Source of the DNA: Clostridiaceae bacterium
GTDB taxonomy: Bacteria > Bacillota_I > Bacilli_A > Erysipelotrichales > Coprobacillaceae
NCBI GenBank assembly: GCA_902363625.1
Contig: CABJAS010000006.1
Location: 62,001 to 126,000, forward strand
DNA: 64,000 nucleotides
Reading direction: 5' to 3'
The notes beneath the pieces were generated by a model that did no database searches, was not told the DNA's origin, and saw only the letters and a program-made list of their open reading frames with translations. Both the position numbers and the translations under genes were made by a program. The stretch's first letter is position 1; every line of letters begins with the position of its first letter. Positions 35,822 through 43,907 of this stretch are shown here, piece after piece.

Positions 35822-36586
35822 ATGAATCCAATAGATAAATTAAACCTATACAAAGACTCGTTCACTAAGTCTGAGCGTCTCGTTTATGACTATATTATGA
35901 AGAATCCCAATACTATTATTCGCAATACGATCGATAGCTTAGCAGATCGAACAGATACATCAAAATCTGCGATAATGCGTTTATGTAAGAAAATGGGTTA
36001 TCAGGGATTTTCTGAATTCAAATTTGAATTGTCACGCTATATTATTTCTATGGAAAAAGATTATGAGACGGATAAACCTGATCCAATCACAAAGATTGCC
36101 GACGAATATTCCAAACATATCTTAGCATTAAGACAGCATGTTGAACCAAATCAACTAAAAAAGATCGTTCAATTATTTAAAAAAGCAAACCGAGTAAAAG
36201 TGATGGGAAATAATCGTACCGGTTTGTCTGCCCAGCAATTTCGCTATCGTGTCGCTCAGCTGGGCTTTGACTGTGAAGCTATTATTGACAGTGTGCTGAT
36301 GATCAATCAAGAAGATATTTTAACTAAAGGTGATTTATGCATTATTTTCACTATTACGGGATTATCCCATGTTTATGAACAATTAGCATCCAGCTGCAAA
36401 GAAAAAGGCTGTGATGTGATCATCTTTACAATGAATCCGCACTGCCCGCTTTTACCTTATGCAACAGAAATTATTTATCTGCCTTATATCTCCCGCTCAT
36501 CATATGATTCTTTTCTCGATGATCAGGCTATCTTTTTTATCTTTATCGAATTATTCCTGAGTGAACTGGCTACTCAATCCAAATAG
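35822..36586 (+). CDS. RpiR/MurR-family transcriptional regulator
   Basis: A 254-residue regulator. Residues 1-75 form the RpiR helix-turn-helix (LADRTDTSKSAIMRLCKKMG, then YQGFSEFKFELSRY) and residues about 105-240 the SIS sugar-phosphate-binding domain (VKVMGNNRTGLSAQQFRYRV, IIFTITGLSHVYEQL). The start at 35822 has GGAGGG upstream; the open frame extends further but through the promoter. It is divergent from the tandem sulfatases and should sense a sugar phosphate made from the PTS-imported substrate. Confidence 0.9.
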   Translation: MNPIDKLNLYKDSFTKSERLVYDYIMKNPNTIIRNTIDSLADRTDTSKSAIMRLCKKMGYQGFSEFKFELSRYIISMEKDYETDKPDPITKIADEYSKHILALRQHVEPNQLKKIVQLFKKANRVKVMGNNRTGLSAQQFRYRVAQLGFDCEAIIDSVLMINQEDILTKGDLCIIFTITGLSHVYEQLASSCKEKGCDVIIFTMNPHCPLLPYATEIIYLPYISRSSYDSFLDDQAIFFIFIELFLSELATQSK

Positions 36587-36608
36587 TGCTTCTTTGAAGC
36601 ACTTTTTT
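36585..36608 (+). terminator. Terminator of rpiR
   Basis: AGTGCTTC pairs with GAAGCACT around TTT and is followed by six T. It begins at the stop codon. Confidence 0.9.
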
Positions 36609-36694
36609 GGTAAAAAAAGATAATCTATTGAATATGTGAAATAAAAAATTTATATTTTCTTCGTTAAGCTAGTATATTCAATTATATTTTAACT

Positions 36695-37414
36695 TCATAC
36701 TAAAATAGTTTCATCTAAATCACTTTCATATATTTCAACATCTTCTTCATTCTTTTTATCTACTGAAAAATCATGTTTGAAAAACCATTTATAAGAACGC
36801 TGGGCAATCAACTTTGTTTCAACAAAGTCTAATCCACCTCCAACCACTGCTCCCACACCAGGAAGAAGTTTACCTAAATTTACAATTCCTTTGGTTCCAA
36901 ACTTAGTTATAAATCTAAATCCTACTTTTTGATTAATTTTTGTAAGAACTTTTCCCGGTATTTTTTTAATTAATCCATTAGCAAATTTAACTCCAAACTT
37001 AATACTAGCCTGTTTAACCACCCCATTAACAGCTACTCCCGCAAGACAAGCATAAACAAAAGTTTGTGTTTCATCACTGTCAAGATCAAAACCCGCCATA
37101 TATGCAACACAAGCAATCATCCGCATTTGAACATAGAGTACGTTAACAACATTTGCTGGAAGTGTTACCGGCATTGTAATAATTCCACCAAATCCAGTAA
37201 TAAAACCTGACGTTGTACATTTTGCAACTTGGTTTTTAAGCATTGCCTTACAAGCAAGCTCTCTAGTTTCGTATTTTCTTAAATATTCATTTGCCATATC
37301 TTCGACATTAAGACTCACTTTATAAACACCATTTCGACACTTATCATAACAGGAATCTAAAATTTTCATTATATCTTCTTGCGACACTACTACTTTTTTA
37401 TCTTTTTTGCTCAT
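36695..37414 (-). CDS. EcsC family protein
   Basis: About 239 residues. The middle is a set of hydrophobic, Gly-rich segments (TSGFITGFGGIITMPVTLPA, LLPGVGAVVGGGLDFVETKL) that match the EcsC family, membrane-associated proteins of unclear function named after the Bacillus ecs operon. The ends are charged and soluble (DVEIYESDLDE at the C-terminus). The start is placed at 37414 (MSKKDKK) with AAGGATT upstream; an earlier start at 37438 is possible. Confidence 0.75.
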   Translation of the reverse strand: MSKKDKKVVVSQEDIMKILDSCYDKCRNGVYKVSLNVEDMANEYLRKYETRELACKAMLKNQVAKCTTSGFITGFGGIITMPVTLPANVVNVLYVQMRMIACVAYMAGFDLDSDETQTFVYACLAGVAVNGVVKQASIKFGVKFANGLIKKIPGKVLTKINQKVGFRFITKFGTKGIVNLGKLLPGVGAVVGGGLDFVETKLIAQRSYKWFFKHDFSVDKKNEEDVEIYESDLDETILV

Positions 37415-37552
37415 ATTATAATAATCCTTTCGATACATTTAAGATGTTTTACTAAATATATTGTAACATAGAGAAAGAATACAATCACTTACATTTTAAC
37501 ATGGTAGTTTCTATGATTCTTTTTTTGTGTTGCACTCATTATGATAATTTAC

Positions 37553-37585
37553 TATAAAAAAAACAGAGAACTTGATATTCTCTGT
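37553..37585 (-). terminator. Terminator after rpoE
   Basis: ACAGAGAA pairs with TTCTCTGT; on the minus strand eight or more T follow. It ends the ywiB-argS-rpoE group. Confidence 0.8.
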
Positions 37586-37592
37586 CTGATTA

Positions 37593-37949
37593 TTAATATT
37601 CGTCTTCTTCAGAAGCTACTTCTTCCTCTTCAATATCTTCTTCTATTTCTTCAATAGCGTCTGCTTCTTCAGTTTCATCGTCATTGTAGATGTCATTCAT
37701 ATCGATATGCACATTTTCAAATTTATGTCTGCTTCTTAAATCCCATTGGTTTTCTCCCACAGTGATGAAACGACCATCTAATGTGATGTTCGTATAAAAT
37801 AATGATTGATGTTCACCTGCATCCTCACTGTTAAATCCTTTGATTTCACTTACTTCTTCGTAAAGTTTATAAAAATCTACCGGTTTCTTCTTTTTAGACA
37901 TTAAATCATAAGCAATGTCTAACATCGAATTTTGACTCATTTCTTGCAT
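37593..37949 (-). CDS. rpoE: DNA-directed RNA polymerase delta subunit
   Basis: A 118-residue delta factor, found only in Firmicutes, which helps polymerase recycle and raises promoter selectivity. The N-terminal HARE-HTH domain covers residues about 1-85 (MLDIAYDLMSKKKKPVDFYK, GRFITVGENQWDLRSR), and the rest is the disordered acidic tail (EEADAIEEIEEDIEEEE). The gene follows argS by 12 bases with GGAG at a proper distance. It supports assignment to the Firmicutes. Confidence 0.93.
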   Translation of the reverse strand: MQEMSQNSMLDIAYDLMSKKKKPVDFYKLYEEVSEIKGFNSEDAGEHQSLFYTNITLDGRFITVGENQWDLRSRHKFENVHIDMNDIYNDDETEEADAIEEIEEDIEEEEVASEEDEY

Positions 37950-37961
37950 AACCTTATCTCC

Positions 37962-39623
37962 TTACATTTTGTCAGGTGCTTCAACACCAATTAAATTCAA
38001 AGCATTCTTTAAAGTGATTTTCGTCGCTTCCACTAACGCTAAACGCTGAGCGCTTAACGCTTTATTTTCGCTGTCCAATACTTTGCATTCACCATAGAAG
38101 CTATGGAAAAGCTGTGCCAGTTTCTGAATATAGTTTGCGATTTTATGGGGTGTGCGATTCTTTGCACTATCGATGATTTCATTTCTAAACTCATTGATAT
38201 GTTTCACTAGTTCAATTTCTTTTTCTTCTACTATTAAATCATATTGAGACGACTTGTCAATATGAAGTTTCTCAGCCTGTGCCATAATAGAGCACATTCT
38301 AGCATGAGCATACTGTGCATAAAAGACAGGATTATCATTTGACTGGCTCTTTGCAAGATCCAAATCAAAATCGAAACGGCTGCTGGCAGCTTTGCACACA
38401 AAGAAATAACGTGTTGCATCTACTCCGATTTCTTCTACCAGATCACGGATCGTAACTGCGTTTCCTGTACGTTTTGACATTTTCACTTCCTGACCATCCT
38501 GAATCATTCTGACCATTTGAATAATGTCAATTTCCAACTGATCGGCATTATACCCTAATGCTTGAACCGCCGCTTTCATACGAGCGATGTAACCATGATG
38601 ATCGGCTCCCAGTAAATCGACTAAATAATCATATCCACGATTAAACTTATCTAAATGATACGCAATATCCGGTGTCAGATAAGTATAGCTTCCGTCGCTT
38701 TTGATTAATACACGATCTTTATCATCACCAAAGGCTGTTGATTTTAACCATAAAGCGCCTTCTTCTTTATAGGTATAGCCTTTTTCATTTAATTTATCCA
38801 AAGCCGGCTGAATACGTTCTTCTTCATATAGGCGTGTTTCCGGATACCATACATCATAAGATACTCTGAATTCTTGTAAAATATCCTTGATTTTCTGCAA
38901 TTCATATTTTACTCCGATATCTCTGAACTGCTGACGCACCTCTTCATATTCACTATTCACAAAGCGATCGCCAAATTCCTCTTTCATTTTTTCAGCGATA
39001 TCAATAATATCTTTACCATGATACCCATCTGACGGCAACTCTACTTCTTTGCCAAAAGCCTGTAAGTAACGGGCAAATAATGAAGCTGCCAGATTGTTGA
39101 TCTGATTTCCCGCATCATTAATGTAATATTCTCTTGTTACCTCATAACCGGCAGCAGCTAAGATACGGCAAATGCTGTCACCTACCGCTGCTCCCTTAGC
39201 ATGACCTAAATGAAGATCTCCTGTTGGATTCGCCGATACAAATTCAACATCGTATTTAATGCCTTTTCCAAAATCCGTACGACCATACTGATCTCCTTCA
39301 CTGATAACTTCACCGATAATTGATGTCATTGATGCTTTATGTACAAATAAATTAATGAATCCCGGACCGGCAATCTCTACTTTTGTGATTAGATCATTAT
39401 CCGTTTTCAAACCATCAACGATGGTCTGCGCAATTTCACGAGGATTTCTTTTCAGTTGTTTCGTAAGCTGCATCGCAATATTTGAAGAATAATCCCCATG
39501 AGTCGTGTCTCTAGGAATTTCAATAACGATATTATCTGCTTCGATTGTATCTAATAAACCACTTTTAATGACGCTGTCCGCCAATAACTGTTTAAGGGCT
39601 GTTTCTATTTTATTAATAGCCAT
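37962..39623 (-). CDS. argS: Arginyl-tRNA synthetase
   Basis: Charges tRNA-Arg. The 553-residue class I enzyme has the N-terminal additional domain, the HIGH motif as HLGHAKGAAVGDSI at about residue 120, and the KMSKS region as VKMSKRTGNAVT. The start is the ATG at 39623 with GGAGG upstream; an upstream frame of nine more codons lacks a site. Its neighbours ywiB (upstream) and rpoE (downstream) repeat a gene order also known from Bacillus. Confidence 0.96.
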   Translation of the reverse strand: MAINKIETALKQLLADSVIKSGLLDTIEADNIVIEIPRDTTHGDYSSNIAMQLTKQLKRNPREIAQTIVDGLKTDNDLITKVEIAGPGFINLFVHKASMTSIIGEVISEGDQYGRTDFGKGIKYDVEFVSANPTGDLHLGHAKGAAVGDSICRILAAAGYEVTREYYINDAGNQINNLAASLFARYLQAFGKEVELPSDGYHGKDIIDIAEKMKEEFGDRFVNSEYEEVRQQFRDIGVKYELQKIKDILQEFRVSYDVWYPETRLYEEERIQPALDKLNEKGYTYKEEGALWLKSTAFGDDKDRVLIKSDGSYTYLTPDIAYHLDKFNRGYDYLVDLLGADHHGYIARMKAAVQALGYNADQLEIDIIQMVRMIQDGQEVKMSKRTGNAVTIRDLVEEIGVDATRYFFVCKAASSRFDFDLDLAKSQSNDNPVFYAQYAHARMCSIMAQAEKLHIDKSSQYDLIVEEKEIELVKHINEFRNEIIDSAKNRTPHKIANYIQKLAQLFHSFYGECKVLDSENKALSAQRLALVEATKITLKNALNLIGVEAPDKM

Positions 39624-39729
39624 TATCTGACCTCCTATCAAAATACACACAAATATACACTATAATAAAACAAAATGCTGTCATAGTCAAAGAAAAAATA
39701 AATTTTCTTCTATTTATCAATAAAAAAGA

Positions 39730-40116
39730 TCAACTAGCAGGCAGCCAGTGGATCTGCATATAGATATTTGAAATGCATTCCTCTTCATGAAATAAACGAT
39801 ATTTTATTTTTAAGCGATCTTCATTTAACTCTAAAACATCTAAATGTGTAATTAACCCCAACATACCATAAGGTGTCTGATAACTGTTTTCAATCATTTT
39901 TTTCATTTCTAAATGAAGTTTGCTTTCTCCTTGCTTTAAATCAAGGTTTTCATTTTCAATATCAATCTCAAATACTGTTTTTTCTTTTGATTCAAAATAA
40001 ATGTTCGTATGACCGTTTCGTTCATGAATTGTTCCATTCGCACTGATCTCAACACTGTTCTTATCATCACCATTGACCATAATGCTTTTATATTTTATCC
40101 TAACAAACTTATACAT
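39730..40116 (-). CDS. DUF1934 family protein (YwiB-like)
   Basis: A 128-residue beta-barrel protein of the lipocalin-like DUF1934/YwiB family, function unknown. Motifs include NGTIHERNGHTNIYFESKEK and YGMLGLITHLDVLE. It lies upstream of argS, the position it holds in Bacillus, where it is thought to be co-transcribed. The start is ATG at 40116 with GGTG upstream; an upstream GTG at 40125 is in frame but has no site. Confidence 0.82.
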   Translation of the reverse strand: MYKFVRIKYKSIMVNGDDKNSVEISANGTIHERNGHTNIYFESKEKTVFEIDIENENLDLKQGESKLHLEMKKMIENSYQTPYGMLGLITHLDVLELNEDRLKIKYRLFHEEECISNIYMQIHWLPAS

Positions 40117-40173
40117 TTTTATCACCAGTGAATATTATACACGAAATTATCCAAAATAAAAACAGGTGATAAA

Positions 40174-42093
40174 ATGAAAAAGTTTACGAAAATCATGATT
40201 TGTATTGTTCTTACGCTTGTCGCTTTATTAATTAGTGCATATATCATTGCTTTTTTATCAAGCAAGCCATCCATCGGAAAGAGCTCCTATTTGGAAATGT
40301 ATGACAATAAAGGTGAGATCTTTTATCAAGCCAACCATGAGAACAGCGGCAGTTACGTCAGTTTAGAAGAAATTTCCCCATTATTTATTGATAGTATCAT
40401 TGCGATCGAGGATCGTAATTTTTATCAGCATCATGGTTTTGATCTGACAGGTATAATTCGTGCCATCACAAATAACGTGACCTCCGATACAACCCAAGGG
40501 GCAAGTACCATTACTCAGCAATACGCTCGTAATCTTTTTTTGACGAATGAAGTCACATATAAAAGAAAAATCGAAGAAGCCATCTATGCGATGCAGATCG
40601 AAACGCATTATTCTAAAGATCAGATCTTAGAAGGGTATGTCAATACGATCTATTTTGGACATGGTGTTTATGGCATTGAAAACGCAGCAAAGTTCTATTT
40701 CAACAAATCTGCCAGTGAACTTAATCTTTTAGAAAGTTCGATGCTCGCCGGGGTAATCAACGGACCTAATATTTATTCTCCCCTGATTTCTCCCGAAGAT
40801 GCGAAAGAAAGACAAGGTGTTGTTTTAGCTGCTTTATTAAAACAGGGAAAAATTGATCAAGAAACCTATGATCAAAGTATTCAGCAGGAAACACCTTTAA
40901 ATACAGATAATAATCCTTTTATGGATACTACCCTTTACTATTATAAAGATACTGTCATTAATGAATTAAAGGAGCTTGGTTTTTATGAAATGGACTATAT
41001 CAATAAGGGCTTAAAAGTCTATACAACGATGGATGCTGCCGCTCAAAATGAAATGAGCAACAGTGTCAACAATCGAATGACTAATGAACAGCTTCAATGT
41101 TCTGCGATTGCGATTGAACCTTACACCTTTAAAATTCTCGCATTAACCGGTGGGAAAGATTATCAGGATTCACAGTTTAACCGTGCAACCGATGCTTCTC
41201 GTCAGGTAGCTTCTACTATTAAACCACTCCTCTATTATATTGCCTTAAAACAAGGGTTTGATCCTACTACAAGCTTCATCAGTGAACCGACTAAATTTAA
41301 ATTAGCCAGTGGAAAAGAATATGCACCGACAAATTTCGGCAATCTCTATGCCTTTGATAAGATTACACTCGCCTGTGCGGTTGGCTTATCAGATAATATT
41401 TATGCGATGAAAACCCATCTTTTCTTAGGGGAAGATGTCCTAACCAATCAGTTGAAGCAATTCGGCTATACCCATATTTCCCCCGATGCCTCTTTAGCAC
41501 TGGGAACATTTACCGGATCTGTGTATGATATCGCGCAAATTTATGCCGCTTTTGCTTCCGAAGGACTCTATGATAAACCCTACAGTATTGAACGAATCGA
41601 AGATCAGGAAGGAAATGTGCTGTATCAGCATTCCAGCACCCCTACTCAGTTGCTGGATAAAACAACTTGTCTTGTATTAAGTCAATTATTAACAGCTCCT
41701 TTCGATGATAAATGCATCCTTTACAGCAATCCTACTTTATTAAACTACAAACGTCCACAGGTGTTTGCCGGAAAGAGCGGAACTAGTGATTATGACAGTT
41801 TAGTCGTTGGTTATAATCAAAAAGTCGTCTGTGCCACCTGGGTTGGCTTTGATGATAATACAAATTTAGATAATTATGATGATCGTGTGGTCGCAAAGGA
41901 TATGTGGTATGATCTCACAAATCTCTATGTAACGGATTCCTGGTATAAGCCAAACGGCGATATTGAAGAACGAATCATTGACCCAATCACCGGAAAATCT
42001 ACTCCTAACGGCAGTCTCTATTGGTTTAAGCGTGAATCTTCCACCAAAATTGTAAATGCAGCGCCAAACGATGAACAAACTCTTGGTGAATAA
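40174..42093 (+). CDS. Class A penicillin-binding protein (PBP1A family)
   Basis: A 639-residue bifunctional peptidoglycan synthase, anchored in the membrane by residues about 7-29 with its domains outside the cell. The transglycosylase (GT51) domain has EDRNFYQHHGFD with the catalytic Glu79, and TQGASTITQQYARNLF. The transpeptidase has the SxxK as ASTIKPLLYY, SxN as LSDN and the third motif as KSGTSD. The length is near that of small PBP1A-type enzymes. It is divergent from the ywiB-argS-rpoE group and ends at a terminator. The extracytoplasmic extra domains seen in some class A PBPs are absent. Confidence 0.94.
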   Translation: MKKFTKIMICIVLTLVALLISAYIIAFLSSKPSIGKSSYLEMYDNKGEIFYQANHENSGSYVSLEEISPLFIDSIIAIEDRNFYQHHGFDLTGIIRAITNNVTSDTTQGASTITQQYARNLFLTNEVTYKRKIEEAIYAMQIETHYSKDQILEGYVNTIYFGHGVYGIENAAKFYFNKSASELNLLESSMLAGVINGPNIYSPLISPEDAKERQGVVLAALLKQGKIDQETYDQSIQQETPLNTDNNPFMDTTLYYYKDTVINELKELGFYEMDYINKGLKVYTTMDAAAQNEMSNSVNNRMTNEQLQCSAIAIEPYTFKILALTGGKDYQDSQFNRATDASRQVASTIKPLLYYIALKQGFDPTTSFISEPTKFKLASGKEYAPTNFGNLYAFDKITLACAVGLSDNIYAMKTHLFLGEDVLTNQLKQFGYTHISPDASLALGTFTGSVYDIAQIYAAFASEGLYDKPYSIERIEDQEGNVLYQHSSTPTQLLDKTTCLVLSQLLTAPFDDKCILYSNPTLLNYKRPQVFAGKSGTSDYDSLVVGYNQKVVCATWVGFDDNTNLDNYDDRVVAKDMWYDLTNLYVTDSWYKPNGDIEERIIDPITGKSTPNGSLYWFKRESSTKIVNAAPNDEQTLGE

Positions 42094-42119
42094 AGGCTAT
42101 TATAAGCAAATAGCCTTTT
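42092..42119 (+). terminator. Terminator after the PBP gene
   Basis: AAAGGCTATT pairs with AATAGCCTTT around a seven-base loop, followed by TTATTT. Confidence 0.8.
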
Positions 42120-42120
42120 A

Positions 42121-42227
42121 TTTCAGTCAAAACTATTCATCAATATGACTGTTCGATAAACATTTTATTATTATTCGACTGATTTTGGTTGACTATTTGA
42201 TTGAACAGTCATAAAATAAGACTGAAA
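42121..42227 (+). promoter_or_regulatory. fru operon promoter with nested inverted repeats
   Basis: The promoter is TTGACT (42189-42194), a 17-base spacer and TAAAAT (42212-42217). ATGACTGTTC (42145-42154) and GAACAGTCAT (42203-42212) form an exact inverted repeat 58 bases apart, the second covering the spacer. An outer pair TTTCAGTC (42121-42128) and GACTGAAA (42220-42227) is nested outside it. The core GACTG recurs in other half-sites. This layout suits looping by the DeoR repressor encoded next. Confidence 0.75.
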
Positions 42228-42240
42228 GTGGTGATTATAA

Positions 42241-42990
42241 ATGATGACAGATAAAAGACATGATTATATCTTAAAAGAATTACAGAAAAACAAAAGTGTC
42301 AGTGTGGTTGATTTAGTAGAACAGATTGGCGCTTCTGAATCAACGATTCGGCGTGATCTATTAGAATTAGACCAGCAGGGCTTATTGAAAAGAGTGCATG
42401 GCGGTGCTGTCATTCTCGACAAAAGAAATGTTTTAGTAGAAAACCCATTGAGCGAAAGACAGCTGCAGCATGAACAAGAAAAACAGGAAATTGCTTATCG
42501 TGCCTGTCAGCACATAGAAAAAAACGATATTGTTTATATTGATTCCGGTTCAACAACTTTAAAATTATTGGATTATCTTCAGGAAAAAAACGCAACCTAT
42601 ATAACAAACGGACTTCTGCATGCTCATATCTTAGCTATTCATGGCTTTAAAGTTATTTGTATTGGCGGAGAAATACGTGGGATTACCGGCGGATGTGTAG
42701 GAAGCCAAGCTATCAAGGAAGTATCTCGCTACCATTTCACAAAAGGTTTTTTTGGTACTAATGGTGCAGACAGTGAATATGGCTTTACGACTCCTGACAG
42801 TGAAGAAGCTGCCATGAAAGAAGCTGCATTTTACCGTTGTGAAAAAAGGTATATCCTTTGTGATCACAGCAAATTCAATAAAATCAGTCCCGTTCATTTC
42901 GCCAATATTGAAGATGCCACTATTATCACCGATTACTGTGATCATACAGAGTTAAAAAATCTAACCCTTATTGAGGAGGTTTCAAAATGA
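42241..42990 (+). CDS. fruR: DeoR-family regulator of the fructose operon
   Basis: A 249-residue repressor. The N-terminal DeoR helix-turn-helix (LVEQIGASESTIRRDLLELD, then LLKRVHGGAVI) is followed by the sugar-phosphate sensor domain (DIVYIDSGSTTLKLLDYL). In Firmicutes, FruR of this group is relieved by fructose 1-phosphate, the product of the PTS next to it. It is first in the fruR-fruK-fruA operon and overlaps fruK by four bases (ATGA). Nested inverted repeats lie in its promoter. Confidence 0.92.
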   Translation: MMTDKRHDYILKELQKNKSVSVVDLVEQIGASESTIRRDLLELDQQGLLKRVHGGAVILDKRNVLVENPLSERQLQHEQEKQEIAYRACQHIEKNDIVYIDSGSTTLKLLDYLQEKNATYITNGLLHAHILAIHGFKVICIGGEIRGITGGCVGSQAIKEVSRYHFTKGFFGTNGADSEYGFTTPDSEEAAMKEAAFYRCEKRYILCDHSKFNKISPVHFANIEDATIITDYCDHTELKNLTLIEEVSK

Positions 42991-43907
42991 TATATACCAT
43001 AACATTTAATCCATCGCTGGATTATATCATGCAGGTTCCCGATTTCAAAGAAGGAGAAACCAACCGTTCTGTCAAAGAAGACATGTATCCCGGTGGAAAA
43101 GGATTCAATGTTTCAACAATTCTGCAACGTTTAGGCTATCAAAATACGGCTTTAGGCTTCATTGCCGGCTTTACCGGTCAGCAAATCAAAAAAGAATTAG
43201 CTCAGCGTGGTTTCATCTGTGACTTATGCGAATTAGAAGAAGGCATGACACGTATCAATATTAAAATGAAAGGTGACAAAGAGACGGAAATAAATGGCAA
43301 TGGTCCGTTCATTTCACAAAAAAAGCTGGACGAACTCATAAGCAAGATCGATACCTTAAAAAAAGGGGATACCTTAATCTTAGCCGGAAGTATCCCGTCT
43401 TCATTACCGGATGATATTTATGAAAAAATCATGGATCGTTTAAAAGATAAAGAAATACGGATTTTAGTAGATGCAACAAAACAGCTGCTGTTGAATGCTC
43501 TGCCTTATAAGCCTTTCCTAATTAAACCGAATCTTCGTGAACTAGAAGAAATTTTTCAAACAGAAATCAACAATCAAAAAGAATTAATCTCCTACGCAAA
43601 AAAATTGCAGGAACAAGGGGCAATGAATGTTTTAGTCTCTCTTGGCAAAGATGGGGCACTGCTTATTGCCAGTGATCAGAAGGTCTATTACTGCCCGGGT
43701 GCAAAAGGAACGCTCATCAATTCAGTAGGCAGCGGCGATTCGATGGTTGCCGGTTTCTTAGCCGGATATTTAAAGCATCATGATTACAGTGAAGCCCTAC
43801 GTCTTGGCAGTGCCTGCGGAGGAGCAACAGCTTTCAGTAAAGACTTAGCACACAAAGAAACCATCGATGATATCTATCAACAATTAAAAACGGAGGTAAT
43901 ACAATAA
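42987..43907 (+). CDS. fruK: 1-phosphofructokinase
   Basis: Phosphorylates fructose 1-phosphate to fructose 1,6-bisphosphate, in the cytoplasm. The 306-residue PfkB-family protein has the N-terminal NPSLDYIMQVPDFKEGETNR, the glycine motif YPGGKGFNVS and the C-terminal catalytic signature NSVGSGDSMVAGFLAG with the base Asp. Its start overlaps the fruR stop, and its stop overlaps the fruA start (TAATG), so the three genes are translationally coupled. Confidence 0.96.
   Translation: MIYTITFNPSLDYIMQVPDFKEGETNRSVKEDMYPGGKGFNVSTILQRLGYQNTALGFIAGFTGQQIKKELAQRGFICDLCELEEGMTRINIKMKGDKETEINGNGPFISQKKLDELISKIDTLKKGDTLILAGSIPSSLPDDIYEKIMDRLKDKEIRILVDATKQLLLNALPYKPFLIKPNLRELEEIFQTEINNQKELISYAKKLQEQGAMNVLVSLGKDGALLIASDQKVYYCPGAKGTLINSVGSGDSMVAGFLAGYLKHHDYSEALRLGSACGGATAFSKDLAHKETIDDIYQQLKTEVIQ

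Noticed and set aside
39624..39729. T-box or other riboswitch before argS
   Set aside because: The space to the ywiB-like gene is about 100 bases and no T-box features or terminator/antiterminator pair were seen.
40174..42093. KSGT in place of KTGT as a defect in the penicillin-binding protein
   Set aside because: KSG is a common functional variant of the third transpeptidase motif, and the SxxK and SxN motifs are intact.
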